Shown here: positions 10,497-20,856 of the stretch, piece by piece
Numbering within the stretch: the stretch's first letter is position 1
How the letters are laid out: the number at the start of each line of letters is the position of its first letter
Assembly: GCA_965112735.1 (NCBI GenBank)
Contig: OZ218961.1
Location: 248,001 to 312,000, forward strand
From: Phaeosaccion multiseriatum
Lineage: Eukaryota > Ochrophyta, other classes
DNA: 64,000 nt
Direction of reading: 5' to 3'
Notes under the pieces: model-generated
Database searches by the model: none
What the model was told of the DNA's origin: nothing
Seen by the model: the letters and a program-made list of their open reading frames with translations, nothing else
Translations under genes and position numbers: made by a program

Positions 10497-13400
10497 CTAC
10501 CCTTCGCGGCACGCCGGACAAAACCAATCCCCCCCAGGTACCTCAGTGAGAGGAGGCGTCAGACAGCCGAGGTGATACTCTCCACCACACGCGTCAGTAT
10601 CACATAGCAGCATGTGTGGACGCTCCTCTGTGACGTCCTGCCTGCACACCACACACACTGTCCCTCCCCTCCTCTTCTTGCCGATGTGCAAATCTCTGTA
10701 ACTCACTGGCGCCCCTGTCGACCGGCCCCGGGACGACCTCGTGCTGACCATAACTCCCAGCTTGCGCTGATGAGGCGTGCTTTCTTCTCCCTCGTCTTCA
10801 CTGTCCTCGTCTTCTGATGCGACCTCCTCCTCCTCATCTGCTTCGCGTAAGCCTCGATTTTGCCTGTCGATATCCTCTTTGCTTGAGTCATTGACAATAC
10901 CGACGATGCTGTCATGCTCCTCCTCCGTGATGGTAAAGCGCATCAAGCGCCTGGTCAAAAGTGTCTGCATGGTCGGGCTGGTGGTGGCGACATCAGAGGG
11001 GACTGACAAAGCGCTTTGACCCTTCCCTCCCTTCTTCTTGCCCTTCTTTTTTTGCTTTCCCTCCGTCCCAACTGAGAAGCCTTCGTACTGGTAGGCCGCG
11101 TTGCCGAACGAAGTCAACGCACCATAAATCGCCTCCACGTTCACGCTTGCATCATGGGTGTAGTTGTATCCACATCACCGGAGCCACGCTTTGCTTCATC
11201 CCCACCTGCGCTGCCCTTGAAAAAATGTCGCACGCCCGGGTGTGAAGGCTCTACTGTCTTTCCCATCTTCACTGTCTTTCCAGCTCCTCTGCGGACCTTT
11301 TTGTACGCCTCCTTTACGTCTTCTCTTAGCTGGACCACAAAGAAGAGCTCATTGCCCGAGCCATTCGCAGCCTTCACGTAGACCAGATTTCCCTCTTGGT
11401 GCACGATCTGGGTGCCCGTGCTGCTCTGCCCCCCCCCTCCACCCCTGAAGCTGCTCGAACCTGGCTTATACCCAGACGTGTCATCACCCAGACTCTCGAT
11501 CTTGTCGTACGCGATTGACAGGGGAAGAGAACCAACTTGGGCCTTTCCCTTGTCTGTGACCCGCGTTACGCGTGATGGCCTCATGATTCGAGCCGCCTGA
11601 CGAAGTATACGCAGCTCCTGCTCTCGCGTCGCTTGCTCCGCTGGAGACAGAGAGCGTGCGTGAACTTTCCTTCTCATGTAGACGGGGGCAGCGACACGCC
11701 TGCTGAAATTGAGAGAGTGGTGGTAGTGGCCGCGGAACGTTTGCTGGCCGCTGGACCTGCTGTCCGTGTTGTAGACATATCCCCTGCCACCACTCCATCG
11801 CTTCGCCATCTCAACCCCGACAATCTGTCGCCGTCGAAGCACTTGGAGCACATCTGGAATGTTGGTGTTCCCCCCACCCCCATTGCGGTACTGCGTGAAG
11901 CTGGTCTCCACATTTAAGGTGAGCAATGCCTTAGCCATAATCTTGTCGGTCACACGTGCAGGCACTCCCTGCAGGACAAGAGAGACCCAAAGTGGAGCAA
12001 GGGAGCATCGGTATAGGAGGAGGGGGAGATGGGGGAAATGTCAGCGCAAGATAAAAAATAGCAAGGCAGACAGGCAGTGGGCTCTTCCCCTCCGTCGTGT
12101 CGTGGCACTTGTGACTCACCTCCTCCTTCAGCCTCTTCATCAGCTTCGAGAAGGCGATGACGGCGCACTTGATGCTCTTCCTTAGCGAAGGCGAGATGGC
12201 GCCCTCGGGCCCCTGAACGGATGCGAGCGACTTCCCGGTCCGCTTTGCGGCGTCCTCTGCCAGCTTTTCGACGTGGAGGTGCACAGAGGCCATCTTGGCT
12301 GCAGACTCGGTCAATGACTTGGCATTTCTGTGCATGTCCACGCCGTCAACAGCGCAGGAAGGGAGGAGCTGGTACGCCTCGGCCAAGCGCCGGAGCATTG
12401 GAAGAAGGCACTCCGCTAGAGGGTACATGTCCGTAAGAAGCCGGATACACTGTGTGCCACTGTCTGAGAACAGGAAACTTTTCCCACCAAGGAAGCAGCC
12501 CCAGGTAGGTTTGAAGAGAGCGACCATTTTGGCCGTGCCGCTCCCAGTGCTCTTGCCCGCTTTGTCGTTGCCGATGCCGCCTGCCACCACACGTACAGTC
12601 CATTGCTCTGTGGCAGCACTCTGCCACAACATCTTGACGGAGTGGTCGCCTTGATCAACCACGTACATGACGTGTCTCGCATCCGCATCTTCGGACACCT
12701 CAGTCGGTGCTGCATGCAATCCACAGGGCGCCTCGCCAACGCTCTCCACTGCGAGCAATAGATACCCTCCACCCTCTCCCGCCCCCCCCCTCACCCCTCT
12801 AGACTCTCCTCCAGCTCTGCTCCTCGTGCGATGCTCATTCCGCGCTTCGACCGTCTCTGCAGAATCCTTCTCCTCCTCCACCTCCGCCCCCTGTCCCCTT
12901 CCCCCCCCCCTCCGCCTCCTCCTCCTCCTCCTTCTCCTCCTCCTCCTCCTCCTCCTCCTCCTCCTCCTCCTCCTCCTCCTCCTCCTCCTCCTCCTCCTCC
13001 TCTACCTTCTCCTCCTCCTCTTCCTCCTTCTGCTCTTCTCTCCCCTCCTTTTCTTCGTCTTGTCGGGAAGATCTGTCCAACACGAACAAGGACCTATCCA
13101 CGAGTACTGCAATGCAAGAAGCCGAAAGAGCAGTCACACCTGCCGGCTCTCCGGGAAGCGAGGCGACCACAGTGCAAAGGGCAGAGGTGGGGTCGCGCGC
13201 TCGAAAGGAGAGCTGAACGAGCCCCCCTTTACGCCCCGGCAGCTGCTGAGACACGAAAAGATCGTAGTCCTTGTCCGAGCCCAAGCCTACACACACCGCA
13301 ATGGGACTCCGAAGCGGCATGAAGTGCTCAACGACCTTCCCTGGGGCGTCACCTTGACTTTGCTGCAGTGTCTGCACTATCTTGAGCTCGGCTTTCTTCT

Positions 13401-13692
13401 TCCTCCCTGGCACACCCGCCCCACCTTCCACAGTGTCAATCCCATCCCGGCCCTCGTCAAAATCGCGCGTCTCGTGAGACCCTGCCTGTCAATGACTCCT
13501 TGACGTGAACAACGTACAACTTGTTGTCTCTGCTGCTGCAAATGTACACACAGTCGCCTACTACTGCCACTCCGCCGGTATCCTTGAGGCGAGCATCTCG
13601 CAGGACAACTGTGCATGTCGCCGGCACGTGCGGTACTTTGACCATCAACAGAATGCCGAGAACAGAGTACAGCGAGTTTTGCCAGAGGCATG
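10497..13692 (-). pseudogene. Transposon-borne NHL-like/PHD-finger protein gene, frame broken
   Basis: Read 5' to 3' on the minus strand. Segment one (13692-13457) has beta-propeller-like text (GGVAVVGDCVYICSSRDNKL). Segment two (about 13490-12835) continues in another frame (PIAVCVGLGSDKDYDLFVSQ, LVDRSLFVLDRSS) into a Glu tract. Segment three (12881-12119) has an NHL-type unit (YVVDQGDHSVKMLWQS, FLFSDSGTQCIRLL), then a helical region ending LKRLKEE, with donor GTGAGTCAC and acceptor CCTGCAG before GVPARVTDK (about 11959). The last part (11144-10497) ends in a PHD finger (CVVC..LLCDTDACGGEYHLGC..WFCPAC). At least two frame changes lack intron space, one of them near a G-run, so the gene is decayed or the assembly has homopolymer errors. 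PHD fingers usually bind histone H3 tails; the role here is unknown. Confidence 0.6.
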
Positions 13693-13867
13693 AGGGGGGA
13701 AGTTAGGTAGCATGAGGAACGTAAGTGTAGTTGGTGTTCATATAAGTAATCGAAGTAATACAAGAAGGCTGGGAGAGAGAAGTGTTGGCATCTTGTGGAG
13801 TCTCAAAGGTGTTTGGTATGTTCGAATCCGGATTGTCGCCAGTTGGGGAACACGTGCTTCATATGAA

Positions 13868-14036
13868 CGGCACGAACGATCGGTTCGCCACAGGATCCTG
13901 GCTGGTATCAACTTTGTTCCAATGGGAAGAACTGATGAGTCAGAGGGACACGACCTCGAGGGCTAAGTTCCCCGGGGCGGTGAGACATTACTTTTAGACA
14001 ACCATAGATGGCACTTAAGGGTGTAATATATAATGA
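13868..14036 (+). mobile_element. Short 3' fragment of the R1-type retroelement inside the transposon
   Basis: Nearly identical to 8957-9120: the codons for RHRILAGINFVPMGRTDESE, the stop, and the 3' tail to CACTTAAGGGTGTAATATAT. Strong 5' truncation with a shared 3' end marks it as an independent retroinsertion into the DNA transposon before or after that element jumped. Confidence 0.75.
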
Positions 14037-14641
14037 ACGGCATGCATGTCGCAGGAGGAGGATAGATAGGGAAGTGAGATTGATAAAGAAAGCTAATACA
14101 CGCTCAACATAGGATACGAACCCCTTGCTGTTGGTTGTCTGGTGTGGTCTGTCCCACATCCTAGGCTCACTTTATCATTGCCTTATTACATGGCGTTCCC
14201 CCAGAACCTGGAACCTGGCCGGCTGGCGCCGGCCAGAACCTGGAACCCAGAACCTTGTCAGGGGCCGAGCTTCTCGGGCATCCTCACACGAGAGCCTTGC
14301 TGGAACGGAATGGTCATGACGAGTGGCGCAGTGGGGCTGAGTGTGCAGCTGGCAAGGGCTGTCTCGAGGTACTGCAGCTGCTCCACGCCAATGCTCGCCA
14401 CCTCTGTTATTGGGATGCGTATGTCTGTACAGAGGCAGTCGAGCAGGGTAAGAGCCTTGCTGTGCTGAAATGGCTCAGATCGGAAGAAGTGCAGTGTGAG
14501 TGGGATGAAATGTCGTGCCCGCAGGTCATCAGGGACAGAGAGTTTAACAAGGGCGCGGTATGGAAAATCGACGCCAAAACCTTTGAGGATATCAAGCAAT
14601 GGGTGCACGCCAATGGGCACCCCTGCGACTGCGAGGACTGA

Positions 14642-15329
14642 GGAGAGGCAGTGGTGCGTCAAGTCGGGCCAAGGGCAAGCATGAAGGGTAGGGAGGGCAC
14701 CTTCCGCACACACTCTCTCTGGGCCGAGTCCCACAAGCTCATCGGAGACTTGAGCGGGAGGACGAAGGGGACAGGCTACAGGGGAGAGGGGCGGAGAAGG
14801 GATGGGGAAGTGTCTCCGACTTGAGAGAGGAGAGAGGAGAGAGTGGAGGCATGATGAGAGCTTGAGGCATGGCATGGCTTCAGCCCAGGGGCAGGGCAGA
14901 GCCCCCCGGGAGCAGCGGTGTCAGCGATGTCGATCACTGGCCACTAGGAGGGTGCATTGTGTTTTAGTGAATGTCGTGTCATATCAGAGTGAGTGAGTTA
15001 GTTTGTGAGAGTGGGTGAGTGAGTGAGTTAGTTTGTGAGAGTGGGTGAGTGAGTGAGTTAGTTTGTGAGAGTGGGTGAGTGAGTGAGTTAGTTTGTGAGA
15101 GTGGGTGAGTGAGTGAGTTAGTTTGTGAGAGTGGGTGAGTGAGTGAGTTAGTTTCAGAGACTGGGTGGGTGAGTGAGTTAGTTTCAGAGAGTGGGCGAGT
15201 GAGTGTGTGATTGAGGGAACGAGAGAGTAGGAACCCCAGGAAGCAGAACACCGCTACCAATAAAGGACAGAGGCAAACCCTTTTGCTATGTAGGGACGCG
15301 GCGGAGCAAATATTTATTGATTTAAACAG
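14642..15329. other. 3' flank of A2 with 28-bp minisatellite
   Basis: Duplicate of the A1 3' flank. The GAGTTAGTTTGTGAGAGTGG tandem array spans about 14985-15200 with seven to eight units; the last two carry a TTTCAGAG variant. The longer array compared with A1 and A4 shows recent length change. Confidence 0.7.
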
Positions 15330-15366
15330 GAATCACCTACAGAAGCTGAAAGTGTGAGTGTGTGAG

Positions 15367-15399
<33 letters not shown>

Positions 15400-15542
15400 T
15401 AGTAAAGGGCTGTCAACGGTGGCCAGGGGGGTTGGTCGAGGGAAGGCATCACACGGAGGAAGCTCAGGGAGGATGTTTTGTTGGGCCTTTGTTGCCTCAG
15501 GGCCTCGACATCCAGACTCACAGATGGCGGGCCTGGCAGACC
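15330..15542 (+). repeat. Second copy of the CACCTA..(TG)n dispersed repeat
   Basis: Matches 8325-8512 apart from the length of the TG run and a CACGGAGGAAGC insertion after GGGAAGGCATCA. It is part of the ~7-kb segmental duplication that also copied R1. Confidence 0.75.
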
Positions 15543-16139
15543 CGTGGCCAAGCAGATGGAGATGGACATCGTGACTCCCCCCAGGATGTTTGAGCTTCCA
15601 TCCGATCATGAATATGGGGACGGCCACAAGTCCCTCATGATCGACGTCACGCTCACGGATGCCACCAACATTACCAATCGGGCCAAGGCATCGAAGGAGG
15701 CACTCGCGGCAGCCAAGAAGGCTGAAGCAACCAAGCGCACCAGGTATGGTGTGCCACATGGAGGCATGGAGGGCCAGGGTGGAGACATCCACTATGACCC
15801 CACGAGGTATCATCTCGTCCCTTTTGGGATGGAGCAGCAAGGTGCATTTGGTCCGTCAGCACAGATGTTTATCAAAACACTCGCCACCCACATGGCTGGG
15901 GGGCACGAACATCTTGACATGAGGGCTTACGCGAGAGCTGTTTGCGTCATTCGGCGACGATTAGCCGTAGCGCTCCAGAGGGCCCGACACGAACGATCGG
16001 TTCGACACAGGATCCTGGCTGGTATCAACTTTGTTCCAATGGGGAGAACTGATGAGTCAGAGGGACACGACCTCGAGGGCTAAGTTCCCCGGGGCGGTGA
16101 GACATTACTTTTAGACAACCATAGATGGCACTTAAGGGT
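15543..16139 (+). mobile_element. Retroelement copy R2, coding segment identical to R1
   Basis: The C-terminal ORF (201 residues in the longest frame, stop 16081-16083) is identical in translation to that of R1. The left boundary is the same AGACC junction, so R2 arose by segmental duplication and not by a new insertion. The 3' junction differs: after CACTTAAGGGT the sequence passes directly to TTACAGCTCATACCTCCCAC, a small deletion next to the A3 leader. Confidence 0.6.
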
Positions 16140-16553
16140 ATGTTACAGCTCATACCTCCCACGCGTGAATAAAGTAGGCAGCATAAGGAAGGGGGCGAGG
16201 CTGATAGAAAGAAAGGATTCTGCTGGCGCTGGTAAGTGCCTGCTACCGGAGATAGCCCGCCCCTCTGTTCTTGAGGGGGGAGCACGACGGGGGAAGCGGG
16301 GAAGCAGCTGTGGGGAAAAGGAGTGAGAGGAGTTACAACAGATGTATGAATCGTGCTGGCCATCTGGTCTCTCCGCTGCTGCCCCTCCTCCACAGCCGCT
16401 CACTCTCTCTCTCTCTCTCTCTCCCTCCCTCTCCCCTCCACCTTTCCTTCCACTCCCCCCTTCTTCAGCAACTTACCTGCTCCGGCCAGCAGGGCTTACT
16501 AGAGGTGCTTACTTCCTCGCATTTATCCCAAGGTCTCCTGTTTCGACGAAACA
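16140..16553 (+). promoter_or_regulatory. 5' leader region of A3
   Basis: Same leader block as A2: CCTCCCACGCGTGAATAAAG, donor GTAAGT at 16232, acceptor CACAG ending 16395, a TC-rich run and GTTTCGACGAAACAATGG before the start codon. Confidence 0.5.
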
Positions 16554-17633
16554 ATGGAGACGAGGCTGCAGCGGAGGAGAACGGCATTGGGGCACGGGGA
16601 GCCGCCACATGACTCTGCACAGGGAAGGAGGCTGAGACGCTCTCCAGCAACTACAGCATGTGGGGGTACCAGTGCTACGCCCTTAGTGAATGAGCTGCTC
16701 TTTGAAGCTTGCCATGAGGCCCTGGAGAATCTCGAGCTGCTTCGTGCCATCTTGGAGCGCTTGGGAAAGGGGCACTTCTGCTTCGTGGCTGGTGTGAGCA
16801 AAGATTGGAAGGCCAGCTACACCGCTTTGTATCCAGCAGTGGAGACAGCGTTTTCGTCTGTGGTCAGCTCTGTGGAGTGCGTGAACTGGGCGACAAGTCG
16901 GCAGGGCCTCGAGCTGAGTGTCAAGCTCTTCAGGGCCGCTGCCCGGCACGGAGATGTCGAGGTATGCAAGGCCCTCCATGGCAAGGACTGTCCCTGGAAT
17001 AAAAATGTGTGTCACGAAACAGCGTTTAACAATAAGCATGGCCTGAGAGTACTGCAGTGGCTGCGCTCAGAGGACCTTCCCGACAAGGAGCAGTGCCCAT
17101 TGTACGAGGACGGCTCCACTACGTGTGCTATTGCACGTCAAGGGCGCTTGGATATGCTCAAGTGGTTGCTGTCGGACGACGGTGGGGTAGACTTTGATGC
17201 CGGCTCTTGGAACAGTGCATGCATAGGCGGGCACATCCCCGTCGTGGCATGGCTTCTCGAGCATCCTCCCACGAGAGGCTTGCTGGAAGAGAATGAAGAC
17301 GGCTCTTGGTGCTATGGGGCTTGTTATGCAGCTGGCTGGGGCGGCCTCGAGGTACTGCAGTTCCTCCACGCCAATGCTCGCCACCTCTGTTATTGGGATG
17401 CTCGGGTCTGTAAATATGCAGTCATGTGTGGTAAGAACCTTGCTGTGCTCAAGTGGCTCAGATCGGAGGAAGTGCAGTGCGAGTGGGACGAAGAGTCGTG
17501 CCCACAGGTCATCAGGGACGAAGGAGTGTATGAATATGATTACGAGGAGGAATGGGATATCGACGCCAAAACCTTTGAGGACATCAAGCAGTGGGTGCAC
17601 GACAATGGACACCCCTGCGACTGCGAGGACTGA
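16554..17633 (+). CDS. F-box-like/ankyrin-repeat protein, copy A3
   Basis: 359 aa, complete. The basic leader METRLQRRRTALGHGEPP is followed by an F-box-like segment near residues 55-90 (LELLRAILERLGKGHFCFV, then AGVSKDWKASYTALYP) and about seven ankyrin-type units with CPWN/CPLY, LDMLKWLLSDD and LEVLQFLHANARHLCYWD cores. The C-terminus is DIDAKTFEDIKQWVHDNGHP. It is the most diverged complete plus-strand copy (YEYDYEEEWDI insertion before the last unit). F-box-like segments would link the ankyrin substrate-binding part to SCF ubiquitin ligase; this is inferred and the F-box match is weak. Confidence 0.82.
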   Translation: METRLQRRRTALGHGEPPHDSAQGRRLRRSPATTACGGTSATPLVNELLFEACHEALENLELLRAILERLGKGHFCFVAGVSKDWKASYTALYPAVETAFSSVVSSVECVNWATSRQGLELSVKLFRAAARHGDVEVCKALHGKDCPWNKNVCHETAFNNKHGLRVLQWLRSEDLPDKEQCPLYEDGSTTCAIARQGRLDMLKWLLSDDGGVDFDAGSWNSACIGGHIPVVAWLLEHPPTRGLLEENEDGSWCYGACYAAGWGGLEVLQFLHANARHLCYWDARVCKYAVMCGKNLAVLKWLRSEEVQCEWDEESCPQVIRDEGVYEYDYEEEWDIDAKTFEDIKQWVHDNGHPCDCED

Positions 17634-18273
17634 GGAGAGAATAAGCTTGCACAGATCGGGAGAGAGAGGTATGTACCCAGGGGGGCAGACGGAAGCCTCG
17701 ACTTGCTCCCCTCCGTTCATTGCATTGAGATTGAGATGCGGGAAATGCCCATCCACACGTCCACACGCCCACACGGCCGCATGGGAAGGGAACTTTGGAA
17801 ATGAGTTTCCTTCCGGCGCTTTTTACTCACTTATCACCTAAGAAACTGAAAGTGTGCGTAGGAGGCTTTGGAAGCGATTGACGAGCACGGTGGGGTGGCC
17901 TCGGCGTGGCTTCATACTGAGTGAGTTAGTGATTGAGTGAGTGAGTGAGTGAGGGGGCTTCATACTGAGTGAGTCAGGGGCTGCCGTGGACGCCTTGGTA
18001 TTCCTCACTGCCCGCCGTCCGCTTCCCTCTGGCAGAAGGGTTGTGATTGAGTAATAATAAGAAATGAGCATAGAAAATCGCATACTCTCGAAGAAGAGCT
18101 CCACGTGTGCTCCATACCCAATGTCCTGTACGCCCTTTGTCCTTATCCCCTTTGCCTACTGCACGGCCTTGTCACTGACCCGATACCCTCCGGCCCACAG
18201 TCCCGAATTAGACCAAAATAGACCTTGTCGATACCAAATGTTGATGTCCTGCCCATACACCTACAATGTGTGT

Positions 18274-18327
<54 letters not shown>

Positions 18328-18557
18328 GTGTGTGTGTGTGTGTGCGTGTGTGTGTTAGCGAAGGGCTGTCAACGGTGGCCATGGGGGTTGGTCGAGGGAA
18401 GGCATCACACGGAGGAAGCTTGCAGCTTGGAGTAGCATGGTATATATATATAGAAATGTTTCTCTGCTATTTTGTTGTCGGCCCCAGACTGGCCTGGAAG
18501 CCTATGCTCTAGGCCGGCCATTTTTTCTCCCTAGGCCGGCGGTTCTAGGCCTAGGTC
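17634..18557. other. 3' flank of A3 with dispersed repeats and long (TG)n
   Basis: Holds a 220-bp segment repeated behind A5 (17866-18085 and 23270-23447), the CACCTAAGAAACTGAAAGTG word at 17838-17860, a (TG)n run at 18272-18355 followed by the GGGCTGTCAACGGTGGCC repeat, and GGCCTAGG-type palindromes from 18510. No coding segment is supported. Confidence 0.6.
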
Positions 18558-19178
18558 TCGACCTATCTGATTACTGATTATGGCGTCAGCCGGCCTGGTT
18601 GCTGATTGCAGCCGGTGACCAGCCGGCCTGATTACTGATTATGCGCCAGCCGGGGGCTGATTACTGATTACGGCCGGCGCACACCGTAACCTTGTCCAGG
18701 GTCGGAGGGAGGGAGGGAGGGAGGGAGGGAGGGAGGGAGGGAGGGAGGGAGGGAGGGAGGGAGGGAGGGAGGGAGGGAGGGAGGGAGGGAGGGAGGGAGG
18801 GAGGGAGGGAGGGAGGGAGGGAGGGAGGGAGGGAGGGAGGGAGGGAGGGAGGGAGGGAGGGAGGGAGGGAGGGAGGGAGGGAGGGAGGGAGGGAGGGAGG
18901 GAGGGAGGGAGGGAGGGAGGGAGGGAGGGAGGGAGGGAGGGAGGGAGGGAGGGAGGGAGGGAGGGAGGGAGGGAGTCAACCCTGGACAAGATTATCTGAT
19001 TACTGATTACGGCCGGCGCAGCCGGCCTGATTACTGATTATGACCGGCACCAGCCGGCCTGGTTGCTTACAGCCGGTGACCAGCCGGCCTGAGTACTGAT
19101 TATGCGCCAGCTGGGGGCTGGGGGCTGATTACTGATTGCGGTCCAGGCGCACACCGTAATCTTGTCCAGGGTCGATAG
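18558..19178. mobile_element. MITE-like cluster with subterminal TGATTACTGATTA words
   Basis: Two blocks flank a GGGA array. The right block (18976-19176, ~200 bp) opens TCAACCCTGGACAAGATTA and closes with its near-perfect inverse TAATCTTGTCCAGGGTCGA. The left block (18562-18702) ends CCTTGTCCAGGGTCGG. Both hold repeated TGATTACTGATTA words separated by CCAGCCGGCC cores. TAGGCCTAGG occurs at both outer sides, so the whole may sit inside an older palindromic repeat. Confidence 0.65.
18702..18975. repeat. Long (GGGA)n array
   Basis: About 270 bases of perfect GGGA units between the two MITE-like blocks, the longest pure tetranucleotide array in the window. Possible G-quadruplex former. Confidence 0.95.
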
Positions 19179-19607
19179 GCCTAGGCCGGGGGCCGGGGGG
19201 GCTGCGCCAAAAGTAGGCCTAGGCCAGGGGCCTGCGGCCGCCCTAGGCAACTTTAGGCTTCTAGGTTGGGCCTTTGGGCTACTGGCTGCCTCAGGGCCTC
19301 GACATCCAGACTCACAGATGGCGGGTCTGGCAGACCAAGATGTCTACATAGAAAACCGGCAAAGACCTCCCACGCGTGAATAAAGTAGGCAGCATAAGGA
19401 AGGGGGCGAGGCTGATAGAAACAAAGGATTCTGCTGGCGCTGGTAAGTGCCTGCTACCGGAGATGGCCCGCCCCTCTGTTCTTGAGGGGGGAGCAAGACG
19501 GGGGAAGCGGGGAAGCAGCTGCGGGGAAGAGGAGTGGGAGGAGTTACAACAGATGTATGAATCATGCTGGCCATCTGGTCTCTCTGCTGCTGCCCTTCCT
19601 TCACGGC

Positions 19608-19649
<42 letters not shown>

Positions 19650-19773
19650 ACCTCTCCCCTCCGCCTTTCCTTCCACTCCATTCTTGTTCAGCAACTTATC
19701 TGCCCCGGCCAGCAGGGCTTACTGAAGGTGCTTACTTCCTCGCATTTATCCCAAGGCCTTTTTCGACGAAACA
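19179..19773 (+). promoter_or_regulatory. 5' region of A4
   Basis: After GGCCTAGG palindromes (19175-19260) comes the GGGCCTCGACATCCAGACTC block and then the shared ankyrin leader (CCTCCCACGCGTGAATAAAG, donor GTAAGT at 19443). The acceptor seen in A2, A3, A5 and A6 (CCTCCACAG) reads CCTTCACGG here (about 19597-19605), so the leader intron of A4 may use another AG or be retained. Confidence 0.45.
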
Positions 19774-20856
19774 ATGGAGACGAGGCTGCAGCGGAGGAGA
19801 ACGGCATTGGGGCACGGGGAGGCGCCACATGACTCTGCACAGGGAAGGAGGCTGAGACGGTTGAGATCGTCTCCGGCAACAACAGCAAGTGGGGGTGCCA
19901 GTGCTACGCCCTCAGTGAATGGGCTGCTCTTTGAAGCTTGCCACGAGGCCCTGGAGAATCTCGAGCTGCTTCGTGCCATCTTGGCGCACTTGGGAAAGGG
20001 CCACCTCTGCTTCGTGGCTGGTGTGGGCAAGGAGTGGAAGGCCAGCTACGCCGCGTTGTATCCAGCAGTGGAGACAGCGTTTTCGTCTGTGGTCAGCTCT
20101 GTGGAGTGCGTGAACTGGGCGACAGGTCGGCAGGGCCTCGAGCTAACTGAGGAGCTCTTCAGGGCCGCTGCCCGGCACGGAGATGTCGAGGTATGCAAGG
20201 CCCTCCATGGCAAGGACTGTCCCTGGGATGAAGATGTGTGTCACGAAACAGCGGAGAACAGCAAGCATGGCCTGAGAGTACTGAAGTGGCTCCGCTCAGA
20301 GGACCTTCCCGACAAGGAGCAGTGCCCATGGGACGCTAGCGGCTGCGAAATGTGTTGCCAAGCTGCAAGTGAAGGGCGCTTGGATATGCTCAAGTGGCTG
20401 CTGTCGGACGACGCTGGGGCAGACTTTCGTGCTATCTCTTGGAACATCGCATGTGAAGGAGGGGATATTCCCGTCGTGGAATGGCTTCTCGGGCATCCTC
20501 CCACGAGAGCCTTGCTGGAACAAGAAGATGATGACGACTGGCGCGATGGGGCTGGGTTTGCAGCTGGAGGGGGCCGCCTTGAGGTACTGCAGCTGCTCCA
20601 CGGCAATGCTCGGCACCTCTGTGATTGGGATGTGAGCCTCTGTATGAATGCAGTCATGGAAGGTAAGAGCCTTGCTGTGCTGAAATGGCTCAGATCGGAA
20701 GAAGTGCAGTGTGAGTGGGATGAAATGTCCTGCCCACAGGTCATCAGGGACAGAGAGTTTAACGAGTGCGCGGTATGGGACATCGACGCCAAAACCTTTG
20801 AGGATATCAAGCAATGGGTGCACGCCAATGGGCACCCCTGCAACTGCGAGGACTGA
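19774..20856 (+). CDS. F-box-like/ankyrin-repeat protein, copy A4
   Basis: 360 aa, complete, used as reference for the disrupted A2 (HGKDCPWDEDVCHETAENSK and the RAISWNIACEGGDI unit are shared only with A2). Order: basic leader, LFEACHEALENLELLRAIL, F-box-like CFVAGVGKEWKASYAALYP, ankyrin-type units with CPWD/CDWD/CEWD cores, and the end KQWVHANGHPCNCED. The promoter block upstream is conserved except for the altered leader-intron acceptor. Confidence 0.85.
   Translation: METRLQRRRTALGHGEAPHDSAQGRRLRRLRSSPATTASGGASATPSVNGLLFEACHEALENLELLRAILAHLGKGHLCFVAGVGKEWKASYAALYPAVETAFSSVVSSVECVNWATGRQGLELTEELFRAAARHGDVEVCKALHGKDCPWDEDVCHETAENSKHGLRVLKWLRSEDLPDKEQCPWDASGCEMCCQAASEGRLDMLKWLLSDDAGADFRAISWNIACEGGDIPVVEWLLGHPPTRALLEQEDDDDWRDGAGFAAGGGRLEVLQLLHGNARHLCDWDVSLCMNAVMEGKSLAVLKWLRSEEVQCEWDEMSCPQVIRDREFNECAVWDIDAKTFEDIKQWVHANGHPCNCED

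Larger units (their letters stand above)
10231..14268. mobile_element. 4.0-kb DNA transposon with TIRs and 7-bp TSD
   Basis: The left end TCGGCCCCTGACAAGG.. (10231-10251) is the exact reverse complement of the right end (14248-14268), a perfect 21-bp TIR. GCTTCTC (10224-10230, 14269-14275) is the target duplication. Inside each TIR lie two copies of CCAGAACCTGGAACC around the palindromic core GGCCGGCTGGCGCCGGCC (left 10263-10310, right 14203-14245). The interior carries a broken NHL/PHD gene on the minus strand and a truncated retroelement end (13868-14036). No recognisable transposase or DDE motif is seen, so the element may be non-autonomous with captured cargo, or its transposase belongs to an unfamiliar type. 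Confidence 0.88.
9511..14641 (+). pseudogene. Ankyrin copy A2, split by a DNA transposon
   Basis: The 5' part (9511-10230) starts METRLQRRRT and has the F-box-like segment and the first ankyrin units up to VVEWLL. The 3' part (from 14276, after the duplicated GCTTCTC) resumes with GHPHTRALLERN and ends GHPCDCED at 14639-14641. The two parts are exactly contiguous when compared with A4, apart from the 4038-bp insertion and its 7-bp target duplication. As it stands the reading frame enters the transposon and stops at 10347. Otherwise both parts are intact and close to A4, so the insertion looks recent. Confidence 0.9.

Noticed and set aside
10231-14268. Reading the NHL/PHD gene as the transposase
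   Set aside because: No DDE-type acidic triad or known transposase motif could be recognised; left as cargo of unknown role.
18639-19006. Frames of REGGREGG / LPPSLPPS over 100 residues
   Set aside because: Translation of the (GGGA)n array; no unique sequence in the frame.
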